Positions 41,814 to 53,396 are shown, counted from the stretch's first letter. The stretch: DNA of 64,000 bases from F1-120-MAGs118 sp013360535 (GCA_026647215.1 JAPKHC010000022.1:1-64000); one strand, 5' to 3'. Notes: a model not told the origin generated them from the sequence alone. Made by a program: numbers and translations.

Positions 41814-44432
41814 ATGGGTCTCGCCGCCATTCTGGCGCGCCGCAGCCTCTTCCAGAGGCCCGGCCGCACGCTGTTTTCGATCCTTGGAATCGCCGTCGGC
41901 ATCGCGACGGTCGTCGGGATCTTCACGCTCGACCACAACACGCTGATCCTGCGCTCGCACTCCGACGACCCGGACTGGCAAGCGGAGATCCAGGTCGCGC
42001 CCAGCGCGCAGGTGAAGAAGCCGCGCGAGGAGCTCGAGCAGGTCAAGGGCGTCGCGGACGTCACCGCGGCCTTCCAGAGCCAGGCGACGCTGTGGTCGAC
42101 CTCGGCCGAGAACGGGCAGTCGACGGGCGTGTACTTCGTCGGCCTCGAGCCGTCGCACGCGCGCCAGCTCGGCAAGTTCGTCGTGATCGAGGGCACTGAC
42201 CTCACGAGCGGCAGCGACGGTGCGCTGATCGGCGCGAACCTCGCGCAAGAGCTGCAGCTCTCGCTGGGCGACAAGATCGGGCTGTCGGCGCCGGTGGTCG
42301 TGCCCTCGGAAGAGTGCATCGACGGCGAGCTCGTCACCAAGGAGCGCCGCGTCGCGCAGACGCCGAAGGTCGGCACGTTCGAGATCATCGGCATCCTCGG
42401 CCGCGAGGGACTGGGCCGCAAGGGCGCCGGGCACGTGGTCGTGGCCGACATCGACGTCGCGGCGCCGTTGTTCGAGGACGGGCGCATCCAGCGGCGGTAT
42501 TGGGTCACGCGCGACCCGCAGATCAACCTCGAGACGCTGCAGTCCAACCTTGGCGAGGCGTGGAGTTACGACCTCAAGCGCAGCGTGATCATCGGCCAGG
42601 CCGCCGACGAGCGCGCCTTCCGCAACGGCGTGCGCTTCGCGGGCCTGCTCGCGATGGTGCTCGGCCTGTACGTGATCTTCCACACGCTCTCGATGAGCGT
42701 GGTCGAGCGCGTGCGCGAGGTCGGCGTGCTGCACGCGCTCGGCTGCTCGCGCGCGCAGATCGGCCGCGTGTTCTTCGGCGAGGCGCTGTGCATCGCGGGG
42801 GCCGGCGGTGTGTTCGGCCTCGGCGGTGGCGTCGGGCTCGCGTGGTTCCTGCTGCGCAAGCAGGTGACGACGGTCGGCATCGGCGTCGGCCTGCCGCGCC
42901 ACAAGATGATCGAGCTGTTCGAGGTGCCGTGGCCGGTCGTCGGGCCGCTGGTCGCCGCGGGCGTCGTGATCGCGCTCGTCGGCTCGATCTACCCGCTCGT
43001 GCGCGCGCGCGACACGGACGCTGTGGCGGCGCTGCGTGGCGAGGACACTCGCGCGCGGCACGCCAAGGGCGCGAAGGGCTTCCAGTGGCTGGCGGCGGCG
43101 TTGCTCGCGCTGGTGATGCCGGCGATCTACTACGGCGTCGTGCCGGTGATCGGCGAGCAGCAGACCGAGCTCGTGCGTGTGATCCTGCTCGGCCTGGGCG
43201 TGCTCAGCCTGTTCATCGCCGTGCCGCTGGTCGCGCCGGCACTGATCGCGTTCGTGTGCTCGCGGCTCGCGCAGCCGTTCGAGCGCCTGTGGCCGCTCGT
43301 GGGCCAGCTCGCGGCGCGCACGATGGCGCAGGGGCCGGCCCGCATCGCCGGCGGGGTCGCGGGCATCGCGCTCGTCACGGCCGGATTCGTCGGCCTGCAC
43401 GGCATGACGCGCAGCCTCGAGGCCGAGATCGACGTGTGGAGCCAGGAGGCGTTCCGCGATCGTGTGTACGTGCGCGACATGCCCGGGCGCAGCTTCGAAT
43501 CGGTGGCGGCGGCGTTGCACCAGCATCCGGAGGTGCTCGGCGTCGAGCCGAACATGGCGCGCCATTACGAGCCGTTCCTCGTGATCGGCACGCGCGAGGC
43601 GGAGCTCGCGAGCTACGGCCCCTGCAAGGACGACCCGAAGCTGCTCGCGGCGCTGCGCGACGGCAAGGGCATGATCGTGTCGCGGCGGCTCGCCAAGCAC
43701 CGCGACTACGAGCTCGGCGACCTCGTGCACATGGAAGCGCCCGGCGGCCGCGTCGAGAGCTTCCCGGTGGTCGCGATCACCGACGCCTACGGCTACTTCC
43801 CCGATCCCGACGAGCGCCTGTACGGCATCGTCAGCGACCGCTGGATGAAGGAGCTCTTCTGCCTCGACACGACGGAGGTGTCGAACTTCTCGGTGCGCTT
43901 CCGCGACGGGACGGACCTCGACGACGCCGAGGCGATCGTGCGCGCCACGCTCGAGCTGCCCGACCGCGGCGTGACCGTGAAGACCGGCGCCTACCTGTAC
44001 TGGTGGCACTCGACCGACATCGCGCGCGACTTCCTCCTGTTCGACATCATCCTCGCGCTGACGCTCGCGCTCGCGGGCCTGGGCGTGCTCAACGGCCAGC
44101 TGCTCTCGGCGCTCGAGCGCTCGAAGGAGCTCGGCGTCCTCAAGGCGCTCGGCATGAGCTGGCAACAGGTGTTCGGCAGCGTGATGCTCGAGTCGCTGGT
44201 CGTCGGTGTCGTCGGGGGAGCGCTCGGCGCCGCCCTCGGCGCGGCCGTGATCCCGGTCGTGGTCCAGGCGCTGACGGTCATCTCCGGCCTCCCGCTCCCG
44301 GTCGCCGGTCCCGGCATCTTCCTGCCGCTCGGCTTCGCCGGAGCGGTGCTCGTCTCGCTCGCCGCCGGGCTCTACCCGGTCTGGCGCATGCACCGCAACG
44401 ACGCCATCGCGGCCGTCCGGCTCGGCGGCTGA
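41814..44432 (+). CDS. ABC transporter permease with two FtsX/MacB-type domains
   Basis: An 872-residue permease. The N-terminal helix RTLFSILGIAVGIATVVGIF is followed by a MacB-type periplasmic region (about 60-270), three membrane helices of the first FtsX domain (about 275-400), a central pair of helices, a second periplasmic region (about 510-700) and a final FtsX domain (about 705-870, ending WRMHRNDAIAAVR). The SKELGVLKALGMSWQQVF motif is typical of the cytoplasmic loop. It should work with the ATPase at 39691. Related systems move lipoproteins, lipids or peptides out of the inner membrane; the substrate here is unknown. Confidence 0.9.
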   Translation: MGLAAILARRSLFQRPGRTLFSILGIAVGIATVVGIFTLDHNTLILRSHSDDPDWQAEIQVAPSAQVKKPREELEQVKGVADVTAAFQSQATLWSTSAENGQSTGVYFVGLEPSHARQLGKFVVIEGTDLTSGSDGALIGANLAQELQLSLGDKIGLSAPVVVPSEECIDGELVTKERRVAQTPKVGTFEIIGILGREGLGRKGAGHVVVADIDVAAPLFEDGRIQRRYWVTRDPQINLETLQSNLGEAWSYDLKRSVIIGQAADERAFRNGVRFAGLLAMVLGLYVIFHTLSMSVVERVREVGVLHALGCSRAQIGRVFFGEALCIAGAGGVFGLGGGVGLAWFLLRKQVTTVGIGVGLPRHKMIELFEVPWPVVGPLVAAGVVIALVGSIYPLVRARDTDAVAALRGEDTRARHAKGAKGFQWLAAALLALVMPAIYYGVVPVIGEQQTELVRVILLGLGVLSLFIAVPLVAPALIAFVCSRLAQPFERLWPLVGQLAARTMAQGPARIAGGVAGIALVTAGFVGLHGMTRSLEAEIDVWSQEAFRDRVYVRDMPGRSFESVAAALHQHPEVLGVEPNMARHYEPFLVIGTREAELASYGPCKDDPKLLAALRDGKGMIVSRRLAKHRDYELGDLVHMEAPGGRVESFPVVAITDAYGYFPDPDERLYGIVSDRWMKELFCLDTTEVSNFSVRFRDGTDLDDAEAIVRATLELPDRGVTVKTGAYLYWWHSTDIARDFLLFDIILALTLALAGLGVLNGQLLSALERSKELGVLKALGMSWQQVFGSVMLESLVVGVVGGALGAALGAAVIPVVVQALTVISGLPLPVAGPGIFLPLGFAGAVLVSLAAGLYPVWRMHRNDAIAAVRLGG

Positions 44433-44489
44433 CCCCCGCGGAGCGATTTTGGCGCCGTGGGGGGCTGGACGAGGCCCCTCCGGTGCCGC

Positions 44490-44495
44490 TATAAC
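44490..44495 (+). promoter_or_regulatory. -10 box of tRNA-Asp
   Basis: TATAAC at 44490-44495, 17 nt before the tRNA 5' end; a weak CTGGAC (44465-44470) could be the -35. It resembles the TA-rich boxes before several genes in this window. Confidence 0.4.
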
Positions 44496-44511
44496 CTTCT
44501 CCCCCAAAGGC

Positions 44512-44588
44512 GGGGACGTAGCTCAATCGGTTAGAGTACCGGCCTGTCACGCCGGTGGTTGCGGGTTCGAGTCCCGTCGTCCTCGCCA
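44512..44588 (+). tRNA. tRNA-Asp (anticodon GTC)
   Basis: The 77-nt cloverleaf is complete. Acceptor GGGGACG pairs with CGTCCTC, D arm GCTC..GAGT, anticodon stem CCGGC/GCCGG with loop CTGTCAC (anticodon GTC at 44546-44548), T arm with TTCGAGT, discriminator G and an encoded CCA (44586-44588). Reads Asp codons GAC/GAU. Confidence 0.95.
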
Positions 44589-45017
44589 CCTCGCCTTGCC
44601 GAGGCTCGCTGCGCACGAGCGCAGCGGGCCTCGGATTCTTTTGGCCGCTTCGCGGCAGTCCCGCAGCGCACGAGCGCACCGGGCCTCGGCCCTCCGCACG
44701 CAGGCGCAGCGGGCCTCGGGGCTTTTTCGGGGCTCGCGGGCCCAGCGGCCCGGGGCCCAGCCGTGGGGATGCGACCTCGCGAGGCCCCTCCGGCGATCCA
44801 TGGCGCCTCGCCTTCTGGTGCACGCGCGGAGTTGGCATGAGGGTCTGCTCCGAACTTGCACCCCAAGGTAGGACGCTATTGAGTAACGTGCTCCTGCTGC
44901 CTGTTCTCAGTAGCCGTCCTCCGAGATTCGCGTTGCGCGCCACCGCGCCGCACGCGCTTCCGCCGCTTTCGAGGAGAGAACTGTCTGCGTCTTTCCCTGA
45001 GACGCCTCTGGTTCACC
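44589..45017. other. Intergenic region with degenerate repeats after tRNA-Asp
   Basis: About 430 nt without a convincing gene. It has three related copies of a 20-24-nt word containing CGGGCCTCGG: 44611-44634, 44666-44689 (one mismatch) and a shorter one ending about 44719. The last runs into a 32-nt sequence repeated at 47015-47046. From about 44740 to 45017 I see no structure beyond ordinary GC-rich spacer. Confidence 0.5.
44709..44740 (+). repeat. 32-nt direct repeat, copy A
   Basis: Identical over 32 nt to 47015-47046: it begins GCGGGCCTCGGGGC, then TTTTT, then CGGGGCTCGCGGG. The two copies flank the gene at 45018 and the palindrome at 46746. Possibly a REP-like or terminator-derived repeat. 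Confidence 0.7.
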
Positions 45018-46712
45018 ATGGAATCACGAACGCGCTGGTCACCCGTCGTGTCGGTCTTGGGCTTGGCCACGCTGGGAGTGCTCGCCGTCGCGTTGACTTG
45101 GTGGATGAGTGTCTCGCGCGGGTCACGAACCGCTGAACCCGCGGAACCGTCGCCGGGGGCGAAGCTCTCGGCAGCAGCGAGCGTGGAGGCCCACGAGCGC
45201 CACGCGAGCGCGCTCTCGAAGGGAGAAACCAGCCTTCAAGAACCGGCGGGCTCCAACGAGCCCGCGCCGCGCCAGACCCGACGGGTGTGCGTGGAGGACC
45301 TGCAAGGCGCGAGCATTTCGGGCGCGACGATCTTCCTCCGCGATGAAGCTGGCCTGCGGGAGTGTGGTGTCACGGCGGCGGACGGCTGCGTCGCGATCAC
45401 CGAGGGAGAGTCGCCTCCGCTCGCGTTCCACGCGCGAGCGGACGGGTATTCGGCAGGCCGGTCTGCGGTCAGCCCAGCCAGCGCGGACCCCATCGTCCTT
45501 CGACTCGCGCCGGCGACCCGGATCTCCGGTCGGGTGCGGTTGCCGGACGGCGCTGCGGCCGGACCGGATGTGATCGTGATCGCCGTGCCCGTCGACACGT
45601 TCGTCGACCCGCGCCTTTCCGTGGAGCAGCTCCTGGGCGAGCCGGACCTCCTGCACACCCGCACGCTCGCCGATTCGAGTTTTGAACTGTCAAGCCTCGA
45701 CCCGCGCAAGCCGAGTCACACGCTGTTTGCGGCTGGGCAGGGCTGCGCGTCTGCGGAGCCGCTGAAGGGGGTTAGTCCTGCGGCGACGGACGTGTCCTTG
45801 GTCATCGCGCCGGTCTACGCGTTGGGGGTGCGGTGGGTCACTCCCGACGGCAGCACCGCGCGGGTGTGCAACGCGTTTGGCTACGCGGACGATCGCCGAT
45901 CGAAGCTGTCGGATCCCGATGCGCAGTGGATCACCCGCCTTCAATTGCAGGCGCGACTCCTGGGATTGGGTGGCGACGAAGACGATCCCGAGTCGTACTC
46001 CGACCTCTTCATCGCCTGCTCCAAGTCGGGCCGACGCGTGAGCGAACTCGGCCCCGTCGAGCTTGCCTGGACTCCTCCGGGGTACTTCGAGATCTCGGAG
46101 TCGTTCATGCTCCCGTCGCTCGCGCAGGGACTGGCGATTCGAGACGTCCTGTTGAGTCCTTCGACCGACGGGTTTGGAGACGTTCGCGTCTCCGTGCATG
46201 GGCTGCCCGCCGAGCTGCTCCGCGCGTCACGGATCGACACGCCCTTGATCGTTCGACTGAAGGACGCAAAGGGTCGGTCATTCTCCTTCGGCTCGTCCTC
46301 ACCCCAGGGCGCGTTGCTGCGGAACGTGCCGAGTGGACGCTACGCGGTGTCCATCGATCTACTTCCGACAGCAACCGGGATTCCAGCGCCCGAGATCTCG
46401 ATCGCAGAGGGCGTTGTCGAGCACCGGGTGACCGTCGCGTCCGTTGACAGCATCGAACTGCTGCCGCGGTTTTCCAGCGGCGTCGCCTACGACGGAATGC
46501 TCTCCGTTTTCGTCGGTTGTGGCGCGCAACTCGAACCCGGGCGTCCGCTGGCGGGCGGCGTCGTCAAGTTCTCGCGGCCTCCCTACCAGCTACCGATCGA
46601 GAAGGCGGGCGTGGTCACGTTGGAGCTCCAGTTCCCCAAGCCGCTCGGGAGCCGGGCGCGGCAGCTGATCGACGCGAGCCAGCAGGCGCCCGTGGTCCTG
46701 GAGCTCGACTGA
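45018..46712 (+). CDS. Membrane-anchored carboxypeptidase-regulatory-like protein
   Basis: A 564-residue protein. The N-terminus has one hydrophobic helix (about residues 9-31, VVSVLGLATLGVLAVALTWW), then a Ser/Ala/Glu linker and beta-rich repeats, including a typical CVEDLQGASISGATIFL and RLAPATRISGRVRLPDG. It resembles the proteins at 5593 and 16875 in layout. Base composition looks somewhat less GC-biased than its neighbours, and it lies between two 32-nt direct repeats, which may point to movement as a unit. No catalytic motif. Weak evidence on the start; ATG 45018 gives the anchor helix. Confidence 0.7.
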   Translation: MESRTRWSPVVSVLGLATLGVLAVALTWWMSVSRGSRTAEPAEPSPGAKLSAAASVEAHERHASALSKGETSLQEPAGSNEPAPRQTRRVCVEDLQGASISGATIFLRDEAGLRECGVTAADGCVAITEGESPPLAFHARADGYSAGRSAVSPASADPIVLRLAPATRISGRVRLPDGAAAGPDVIVIAVPVDTFVDPRLSVEQLLGEPDLLHTRTLADSSFELSSLDPRKPSHTLFAAGQGCASAEPLKGVSPAATDVSLVIAPVYALGVRWVTPDGSTARVCNAFGYADDRRSKLSDPDAQWITRLQLQARLLGLGGDEDDPESYSDLFIACSKSGRRVSELGPVELAWTPPGYFEISESFMLPSLAQGLAIRDVLLSPSTDGFGDVRVSVHGLPAELLRASRIDTPLIVRLKDAKGRSFSFGSSSPQGALLRNVPSGRYAVSIDLLPTATGIPAPEISIAEGVVEHRVTVASVDSIELLPRFSSGVAYDGMLSVFVGCGAQLEPGRPLAGGVVKFSRPPYQLPIEKAGVVTLELQFPKPLGSRARQLIDASQQAPVVLELD

Positions 46713-46745
46713 GGATCCGCGCCACGGGGCCCTCGTGCCCCCCCA

Positions 46746-46924
46746 AGCCCGCATTTCTCACCAGAATCTACTGCGGCCGCGCTATCTCGGCGCATGCTGC
46801 GCGGTTGGAGCAGTTTCGATCCTCAGCGACCGTACAGGTCGCCTCCGGGTCGAAACCGCTCCAACCGCTTGCGAGCGCTCGAGCTATCGCGCCCTCGCTA
46901 CGATTCTGGTGAGAAATGCGGGCT
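46746..46924. repeat. 179-nt near-perfect palindrome
   Basis: The outer arms 46746-46768 and 46902-46924 are perfect 23-nt inverted repeats. Inside, 46801-46822 matches 46847-46868 inverted with two mismatches, and the centre is a 6-bp stem GCGACC/GGTCGC (46826-46831, 46837-46842). The whole segment folds into one long hairpin centred near 46835. It could be a MITE-like non-autonomous element, a structured RNA or a large terminator. No target duplication is obvious. The rest of the gap 46713-47075 holds the second 32-nt repeat and the rnd promoter. Confidence 0.8.
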
Positions 46925-47014
46925 AGGCGCCGGTTGCCTCGTGCCACGAAGTCCGCGCGAAAGCAGGGGCTCCGCTTCGGAGAGTGAGTCGGGGCTCACG
47001 GTTCAGCCGTCCCG

Positions 47015-47046
47015 GCGGGCCTCGGGGCTTTTTCGGGGCTCGCGGG
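47015..47046 (+). repeat. 32-nt direct repeat, copy B
   Basis: Same 32 nt as 44709-44740, in the same orientation, just before the TATCCT box (47051-47056) of the RNase D gene. Confidence 0.7.
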
Positions 47047-47075
47047 GGGCTATCCTCGGGGTCCCCAAGCGCCCG

Positions 47076-48299
47076 ATGGACCTCGCCACGCTCCCCCCGC
47101 CGATCCTGATCTCCGACGAGCGTGGCCTGAATGGGCTGCTCAGTGAGGCCGAGGGAGCGACCCGCATCGCGGTCGACACCGAAGCGGACTCGTTCTTCAA
47201 CTTTCGCGAGAAGGTCTGCCTCGTGCAGATCACCGTCGGCGAGCGCGACTTCCTCGTCGATCCGCTCGCGCGACTCGACCTCGGGCCGCTGGGGCGGCTG
47301 TTCGCGGACCCGCGCAAGACCAAGGTCTTCCACGACGGCGAATTCGACATCCTGATCCTGAAGCGCGAGTGGGGGTTCGAGTTCAAGAACCTGTTCGACA
47401 CGCGCATCGCGGAGGCGGCGCTGGGCGTCGAGAGCCCGGGCCTCGCGGCGGTGCTGCGCGCGCGCTTCGGGATCGAGCTCGACAAGTCGATGCAGCGCTC
47501 GGACTGGAGCGCGCGGCCGCTTTCGGACCGGCAGATCGCCTACGCGCGACTCGACACGCGTTTCCTCGTGGCGCTGATGGACTCGCAGCGGCCGGAGCTC
47601 GAGTCGCGCAACCGCATGATGATCCTCGAGGGCGAGTGCGCGCGGCTGGAGCGGCTGGTGCCGGCGCCGCAGGCGTTTTCGCCGGACGAGTTCGTCAAGC
47701 TCAAGGGCGCGCGCGCGCTCGACCTCGCGGGGCAGCGGCGCCTGCGCGAGCTGTACGCCGAGCGCTACGCGCTGGCGGAGCATTTCGACCTGCCGCCGTT
47801 CAAGGTCGTCGGCAACGACACGCTGCTCGAGCTCGCGCGGATGGACGCGCGCAGCGAGGCCGACCTGACGCGCGTTCCGGGCTTCACGTACAAGCAGGTG
47901 CGGCGCGTCGGCGCGGCGCTGCTCGAGGCGCTGGCGCGCGCGGAGAAGCTCGGCCCGCTCGAGCGCAGCCCGAACCTGCCGCCCAAGGACGGCGAGCCGC
48001 GGTTGGGCGAGCTCGAGTTCGAGCTGCACGAGCGCCTGAAGCAGTGGCGCCGCACGCGCGCGGAGCAGCTGGGCATCGACTCGTCGCTGGTCGTCAACCG
48101 GCTCGCGCTGGCGCGGATCGCGAGCACCAAGCCGACCAGCGCCGAAGCGCTCGCCGGCATCGAGGGCCTGCTCGGCTGGCAGGTGAACCTGTTCGGGACG
48201 GAGCTGGTCGAGGTCGTGCGGCGCGGCCTGCGCGAGATTCCGGCCGAGGCCTCCGGTGGCCAGCGTCGGCGCTTCCGCGGGCGCGGGGGCCGGTCGTGA
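47076..48299 (+). CDS. rnd: Ribonuclease D-like 3'-5' exoribonuclease
   Basis: A 407-residue DEDD nuclease. Exo motifs: IAVDTEADSF (Asp, Glu), FHDGEFDILIL (Asp) and AYARLDTRFL (Tyr/Asp of DEDDy). Two HRDC domains follow (about 205-285 and 310-385). RNase D trims tRNA 3' ends and other small RNAs. ATG 47076 lies 19 nt after a TATCCT box; a longer upstream frame reads through the intergenic repeats and is not credible. A basic Arg/Gly tail ends the protein. The stop overlaps the next gene (GTGA). Confidence 0.9.
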   Translation: MDLATLPPPILISDERGLNGLLSEAEGATRIAVDTEADSFFNFREKVCLVQITVGERDFLVDPLARLDLGPLGRLFADPRKTKVFHDGEFDILILKREWGFEFKNLFDTRIAEAALGVESPGLAAVLRARFGIELDKSMQRSDWSARPLSDRQIAYARLDTRFLVALMDSQRPELESRNRMMILEGECARLERLVPAPQAFSPDEFVKLKGARALDLAGQRRLRELYAERYALAEHFDLPPFKVVGNDTLLELARMDARSEADLTRVPGFTYKQVRRVGAALLEALARAEKLGPLERSPNLPPKDGEPRLGELEFELHERLKQWRRTRAEQLGIDSSLVVNRLALARIASTKPTSAEALAGIEGLLGWQVNLFGTELVEVVRRGLREIPAEASGGQRRRFRGRGGRS

Positions 48300-48808
48300 G
48301 CGATCCGGGCGATCCGGCCGTTGCGCCGGCGGTGTCGCTCGCCCGGTTGCACCGCCGCCGGTTCGACATTCCGCTCGCCCTGCTCCTCGGCGCCGTCGCC
48401 CTCGGCTTCGGGCTCTGGCTTCCCGTCATCGAGGTCCGCGTGATCATCGTCGTGACGGACTACTCCGTCTGGGGCGGCATCCGCAGCCTGTGGGACGACG
48501 AGGAGCACTTCCTCGCCATCATCGTCTTCCTGTTCTCCTTCGTGACGCCGATCGCGAAGCTCCTGCTGATCGCCCGCCTGTGGTTCGCGCCGATGGCCTC
48601 CGCCTCCCGACGGCGCATCCTCGAATGGATGGAGGGCCTCGGCCGCTGGTCGATGCTGGACGTGTTCGCGGTCGCGATCCTCATCGTGCTCAACAACAGC
48701 AAGACCAGCTCGGTCGCGGCGCAGCCGGGCGTCTACTGGTTCTGCAGCGCGATCCTGCTGTCGATGGTGCTGACCTGGTCGGTCCGGCGCCTCGCCCTGC
48801 GGGCCTGA
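48296..48808 (+). CDS. PqiA-like (paraquat-inducible protein A family) membrane protein
   Basis: A 170-residue protein with four membrane helices. The family hallmark is a helix ending in PIAKLLL, then an Arg-rich loop and LGRWSMLDVFAVAILI. It lacks the second PqiA domain of E. coli PqiA, so it is a single-domain member. Family proteins work with MCE proteins in envelope lipid trafficking; none is visible here. GTG 48296 overlaps the rnd stop by 4 nt. Confidence 0.85.
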   Translation: MSDPGDPAVAPAVSLARLHRRRFDIPLALLLGAVALGFGLWLPVIEVRVIIVVTDYSVWGGIRSLWDDEEHFLAIIVFLFSFVTPIAKLLLIARLWFAPMASASRRRILEWMEGLGRWSMLDVFAVAILIVLNNSKTSSVAAQPGVYWFCSAILLSMVLTWSVRRLALRA

Positions 48809-48920
48809 GAGGCTCGTTCCGGACCGCGGCGTCCCCCGCACGGGCGGATCACGGGCGGGCCCTTTCCAAGCGTGCCGGAAACGAAGCCGGGCCCAGCAGG
48901 TGCCGGGCCCGGGTGGGCGG

Positions 48921-48996
48921 TGGTGGAGGCTAAGGGAGTCGAACCCTCGACCTTCGCATTGCGAACGCGACGCTCTACCAACTGAGCTAAGCCCCC
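48921..48996 (-). tRNA. tRNA-Ala (anticodon CGC)
   Basis: The 76-nt cloverleaf is on the minus strand. Acceptor GGGGGCT/AGCCTCC with one G-T pair, D arm GCTC..GAGC, anticodon loop TTCGCAA giving CGC, T loop TTCGACT, discriminator A, and CCA encoded (48921-48923 on the complement). Reads the GCG alanine codon, common in this GC-rich genome. Confidence 0.95.
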
Positions 48997-49081
48997 ACGC
49001 GAAGGGCGGGGAGGATAGCGGGCGGGCGAGGGCTTGCCAAGGGGGGAGCGGCGGGAAGCCTCGGGTGAGGCTGGCGGGGGC

Positions 49082-49633
49082 TCAGGCCCGCACGACGCAG
49101 GTGCCGCTCGCCCAGTCGTGCACGCTCTGCTTCTTGAGGCTCATCATCATCGTCGCGAGGTACAGGCCGGCGACGACGTAGGCGGCGAAGAGCACGCGGG
49201 GCATGCCGATGTGCTCGGTCACGAAAACCGGCTCGGGGTGGCAGAGCGCGGTGTGGGTGAGCTCCCAGGGGATCAATTTGAGGGCCGTGCGCAGGGCCGC
49301 GCGCGCGAACGAGATGCGGCCGCCGTAGGTGTCGACGACACGCAGGCCGAGCAGGCGCTTGCCGAGCGTGGCGTGGGCGCCGAAACCCTCGGACAGCGCG
49401 TAATAGAGGAACGCGGGCAGCGTGACGGTGAGGGCGAGGAAGCCGTGCCACTGCCAGCTGGTGGTGAGCTCCGGGCGGCCGAGGGCCAGCGTGCCCCAGT
49501 GCAGCGCCTGCAACACGAGGCCAAGGATCACGCCGTCGAGCAGCGCGGCGGCGCCGCGGCGGGGAATGCCGGCGGCGGCGCGGGGCTCGTGGGGCAGGGT
49601 GGACGGGGCGGACGCGAGCATGGGGGCGAGCAT
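49082..49633 (-). CDS. RDD-family membrane protein
   Basis: A protein of about 183 residues with the RDD pattern: an early Arg pair followed by the helix AALLDGVILGLVLQALHW, a second helix in GFLALTVTLPAFLYYAL, then ATLGKRLLGLRVVD and a third helix near the C-terminus. Unknown function; some RDD proteins transport ions or compatible solutes. The start could be 49633 or 49621 (Met-Leu-Ala repeated). It is divergent from aconitase. Confidence 0.8.
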   Translation of the reverse strand: MLAPMLASAPSTLPHEPRAAAGIPRRGAAALLDGVILGLVLQALHWGTLALGRPELTTSWQWHGFLALTVTLPAFLYYALSEGFGAHATLGKRLLGLRVVDTYGGRISFARAALRTALKLIPWELTHTALCHPEPVFVTEHIGMPRVLFAAYVVAGLYLATMMMSLKKQSVHDWASGTCVVRA

Positions 49634-49789
49634 CGGACCGGTCCGCGGGGCGTTCAAGGCGCGGGATCGTGAAGGTTGGCGGCGCAGGCGGGGCCGGCCC
49701 CCAAGGAAAAAAAGTCGGCCGGAGCCGCGCGGAAGGGCCCGGCGCGGGCGGTCCGGCGACGACGGCGTGGAAATCCGAGCGGGGATCCC

Positions 49790-49822
49790 TACACTCTTTG
49801 CCCCCGCAACTCTGCCGAGGAG
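49790..49822 (+). promoter_or_regulatory. -10 box and ribosome-binding site of acnA
   Basis: TACACT at 49790-49795 and a GAGGAGA ribosome-binding site at about 49816-49822 precede the GTG start at 49830. The GTG and the SD spacing decide the start against longer upstream frames. Confidence 0.45.
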
Positions 49823-49829
49823 ATTCGCC

Positions 49830-52556
<2,727 letters not shown>

Positions 52557-52650
52557 GACGTCCCGACGGGAGGGAGCGCGGGGCGCATCGGACACGAGCA
52601 AGGTGGACGGTGCGCTCCGCGCGACACTTTCACGAGGCAACCCACGGCCC

Positions 52651-53331
52651 ATGCAACCCGAGCTCGTCCAAGTCACCCCCGGCAGGTTCGGGCGCACGGT
52701 CGCGTTGCGCATCGCCGAGCACCTAAACTCGGCCGTGCGCTCGCGCGGGATCGCGACGATCGCGCTGTCGGGCGGGCCGCAGATGCACTGGGTCTACCGC
52801 GAGCTGCGGGAGCTGCAGTTGCCGTGGAGCAAGATCGAGTTCTGGTTCGCTGACGAACGTTGTGTGCCCGAGCGGCACCCGGCCTCGAACTGGTTCGTCG
52901 CGTCGGACCTGATCTTCAGCGACGTGCGCATCCGCTCCGAGGGTGCGTTCCGAATCGACGGGCAGCGCACGGACCATCAGGCGGTCGCGCAGGAGTATGC
53001 GGAGCGCCTGCCGGAGCAGATCGACGTCGCGCTGCTCGAGCTCGGCCTCGATGGGCACCTCGCGGGGCTCTTTCCGGGCTCACCGGCGCTGCAGGAGACG
53101 GAGCGCCTCGTCGTGGCTGTCGAGACGGGCCACAAGCCGCGCCACCGCATCACGCTCACGCCCGCGGGTTTTGCGCGCGTGGGTCAGATCTTCGTGCTCG
53201 CCACCGGGCGCGATCGCGCGGTGGCGCTGAAGGCCGCGCTGGCGAAGGACGGCTCGGCGGAACAGCTGCCCGCGAACATCGCGCTGCGCGGCATCTGGTT
53301 CGTCGACTCGGGCTCACTGCCGCGCAACTAG
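52651..53331 (+). CDS. pgl: 6-phosphogluconolactonase
   Basis: A 226-residue enzyme of the oxidative pentose phosphate pathway (DevB/SOL family), hydrolysing 6-phosphogluconolactone. Motifs: IALSGGPQMHWVY (phosphate loop), EFWFADERCVPERHPASN, LLELGLDGHLAGLFPGSP with the catalytic His, and RITLTPAGFARV. I use ATG 52651; an upstream GTG (52603) would add 16 residues without family support. No zwf or gnd nearby. Confidence 0.92.
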   Translation: MQPELVQVTPGRFGRTVALRIAEHLNSAVRSRGIATIALSGGPQMHWVYRELRELQLPWSKIEFWFADERCVPERHPASNWFVASDLIFSDVRIRSEGAFRIDGQRTDHQAVAQEYAERLPEQIDVALLELGLDGHLAGLFPGSPALQETERLVVAVETGHKPRHRITLTPAGFARVGQIFVLATGRDRAVALKAALAKDGSAEQLPANIALRGIWFVDSGSLPRN

Positions 53332-53396
53332 CCGCGTCGCAGGACCGGTTTTCACCGGAGGTGCGGTATCCTCGCCGGTCGCCCCCCAAGGCACCG

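Noticed and set aside
40521..44507. Minus-strand frame of 1328 codons opposite the ABC permease and redox genes
   Set aside because: Composition is His/Arg/Glu/Ala shadow sequence; it runs across several proven plus-strand genes and lacks any recognisable domain.
44611..44719. CRISPR-like array
   Set aside because: Only three degenerate copies with unequal spacing, no spacer-length regularity, no cas genes.
44539..44900. Short frames through tRNA-Asp and the following repeats
   Set aside because: They encode repeated low-complexity words created by the DNA repeats and overlap a clear tRNA.
46794..47075. 94-codon N-terminal extension of RNase D
   Set aside because: It would read through the palindrome and the 32-nt repeat; the RNase D homology and the TATCCT box place the start at 47076.
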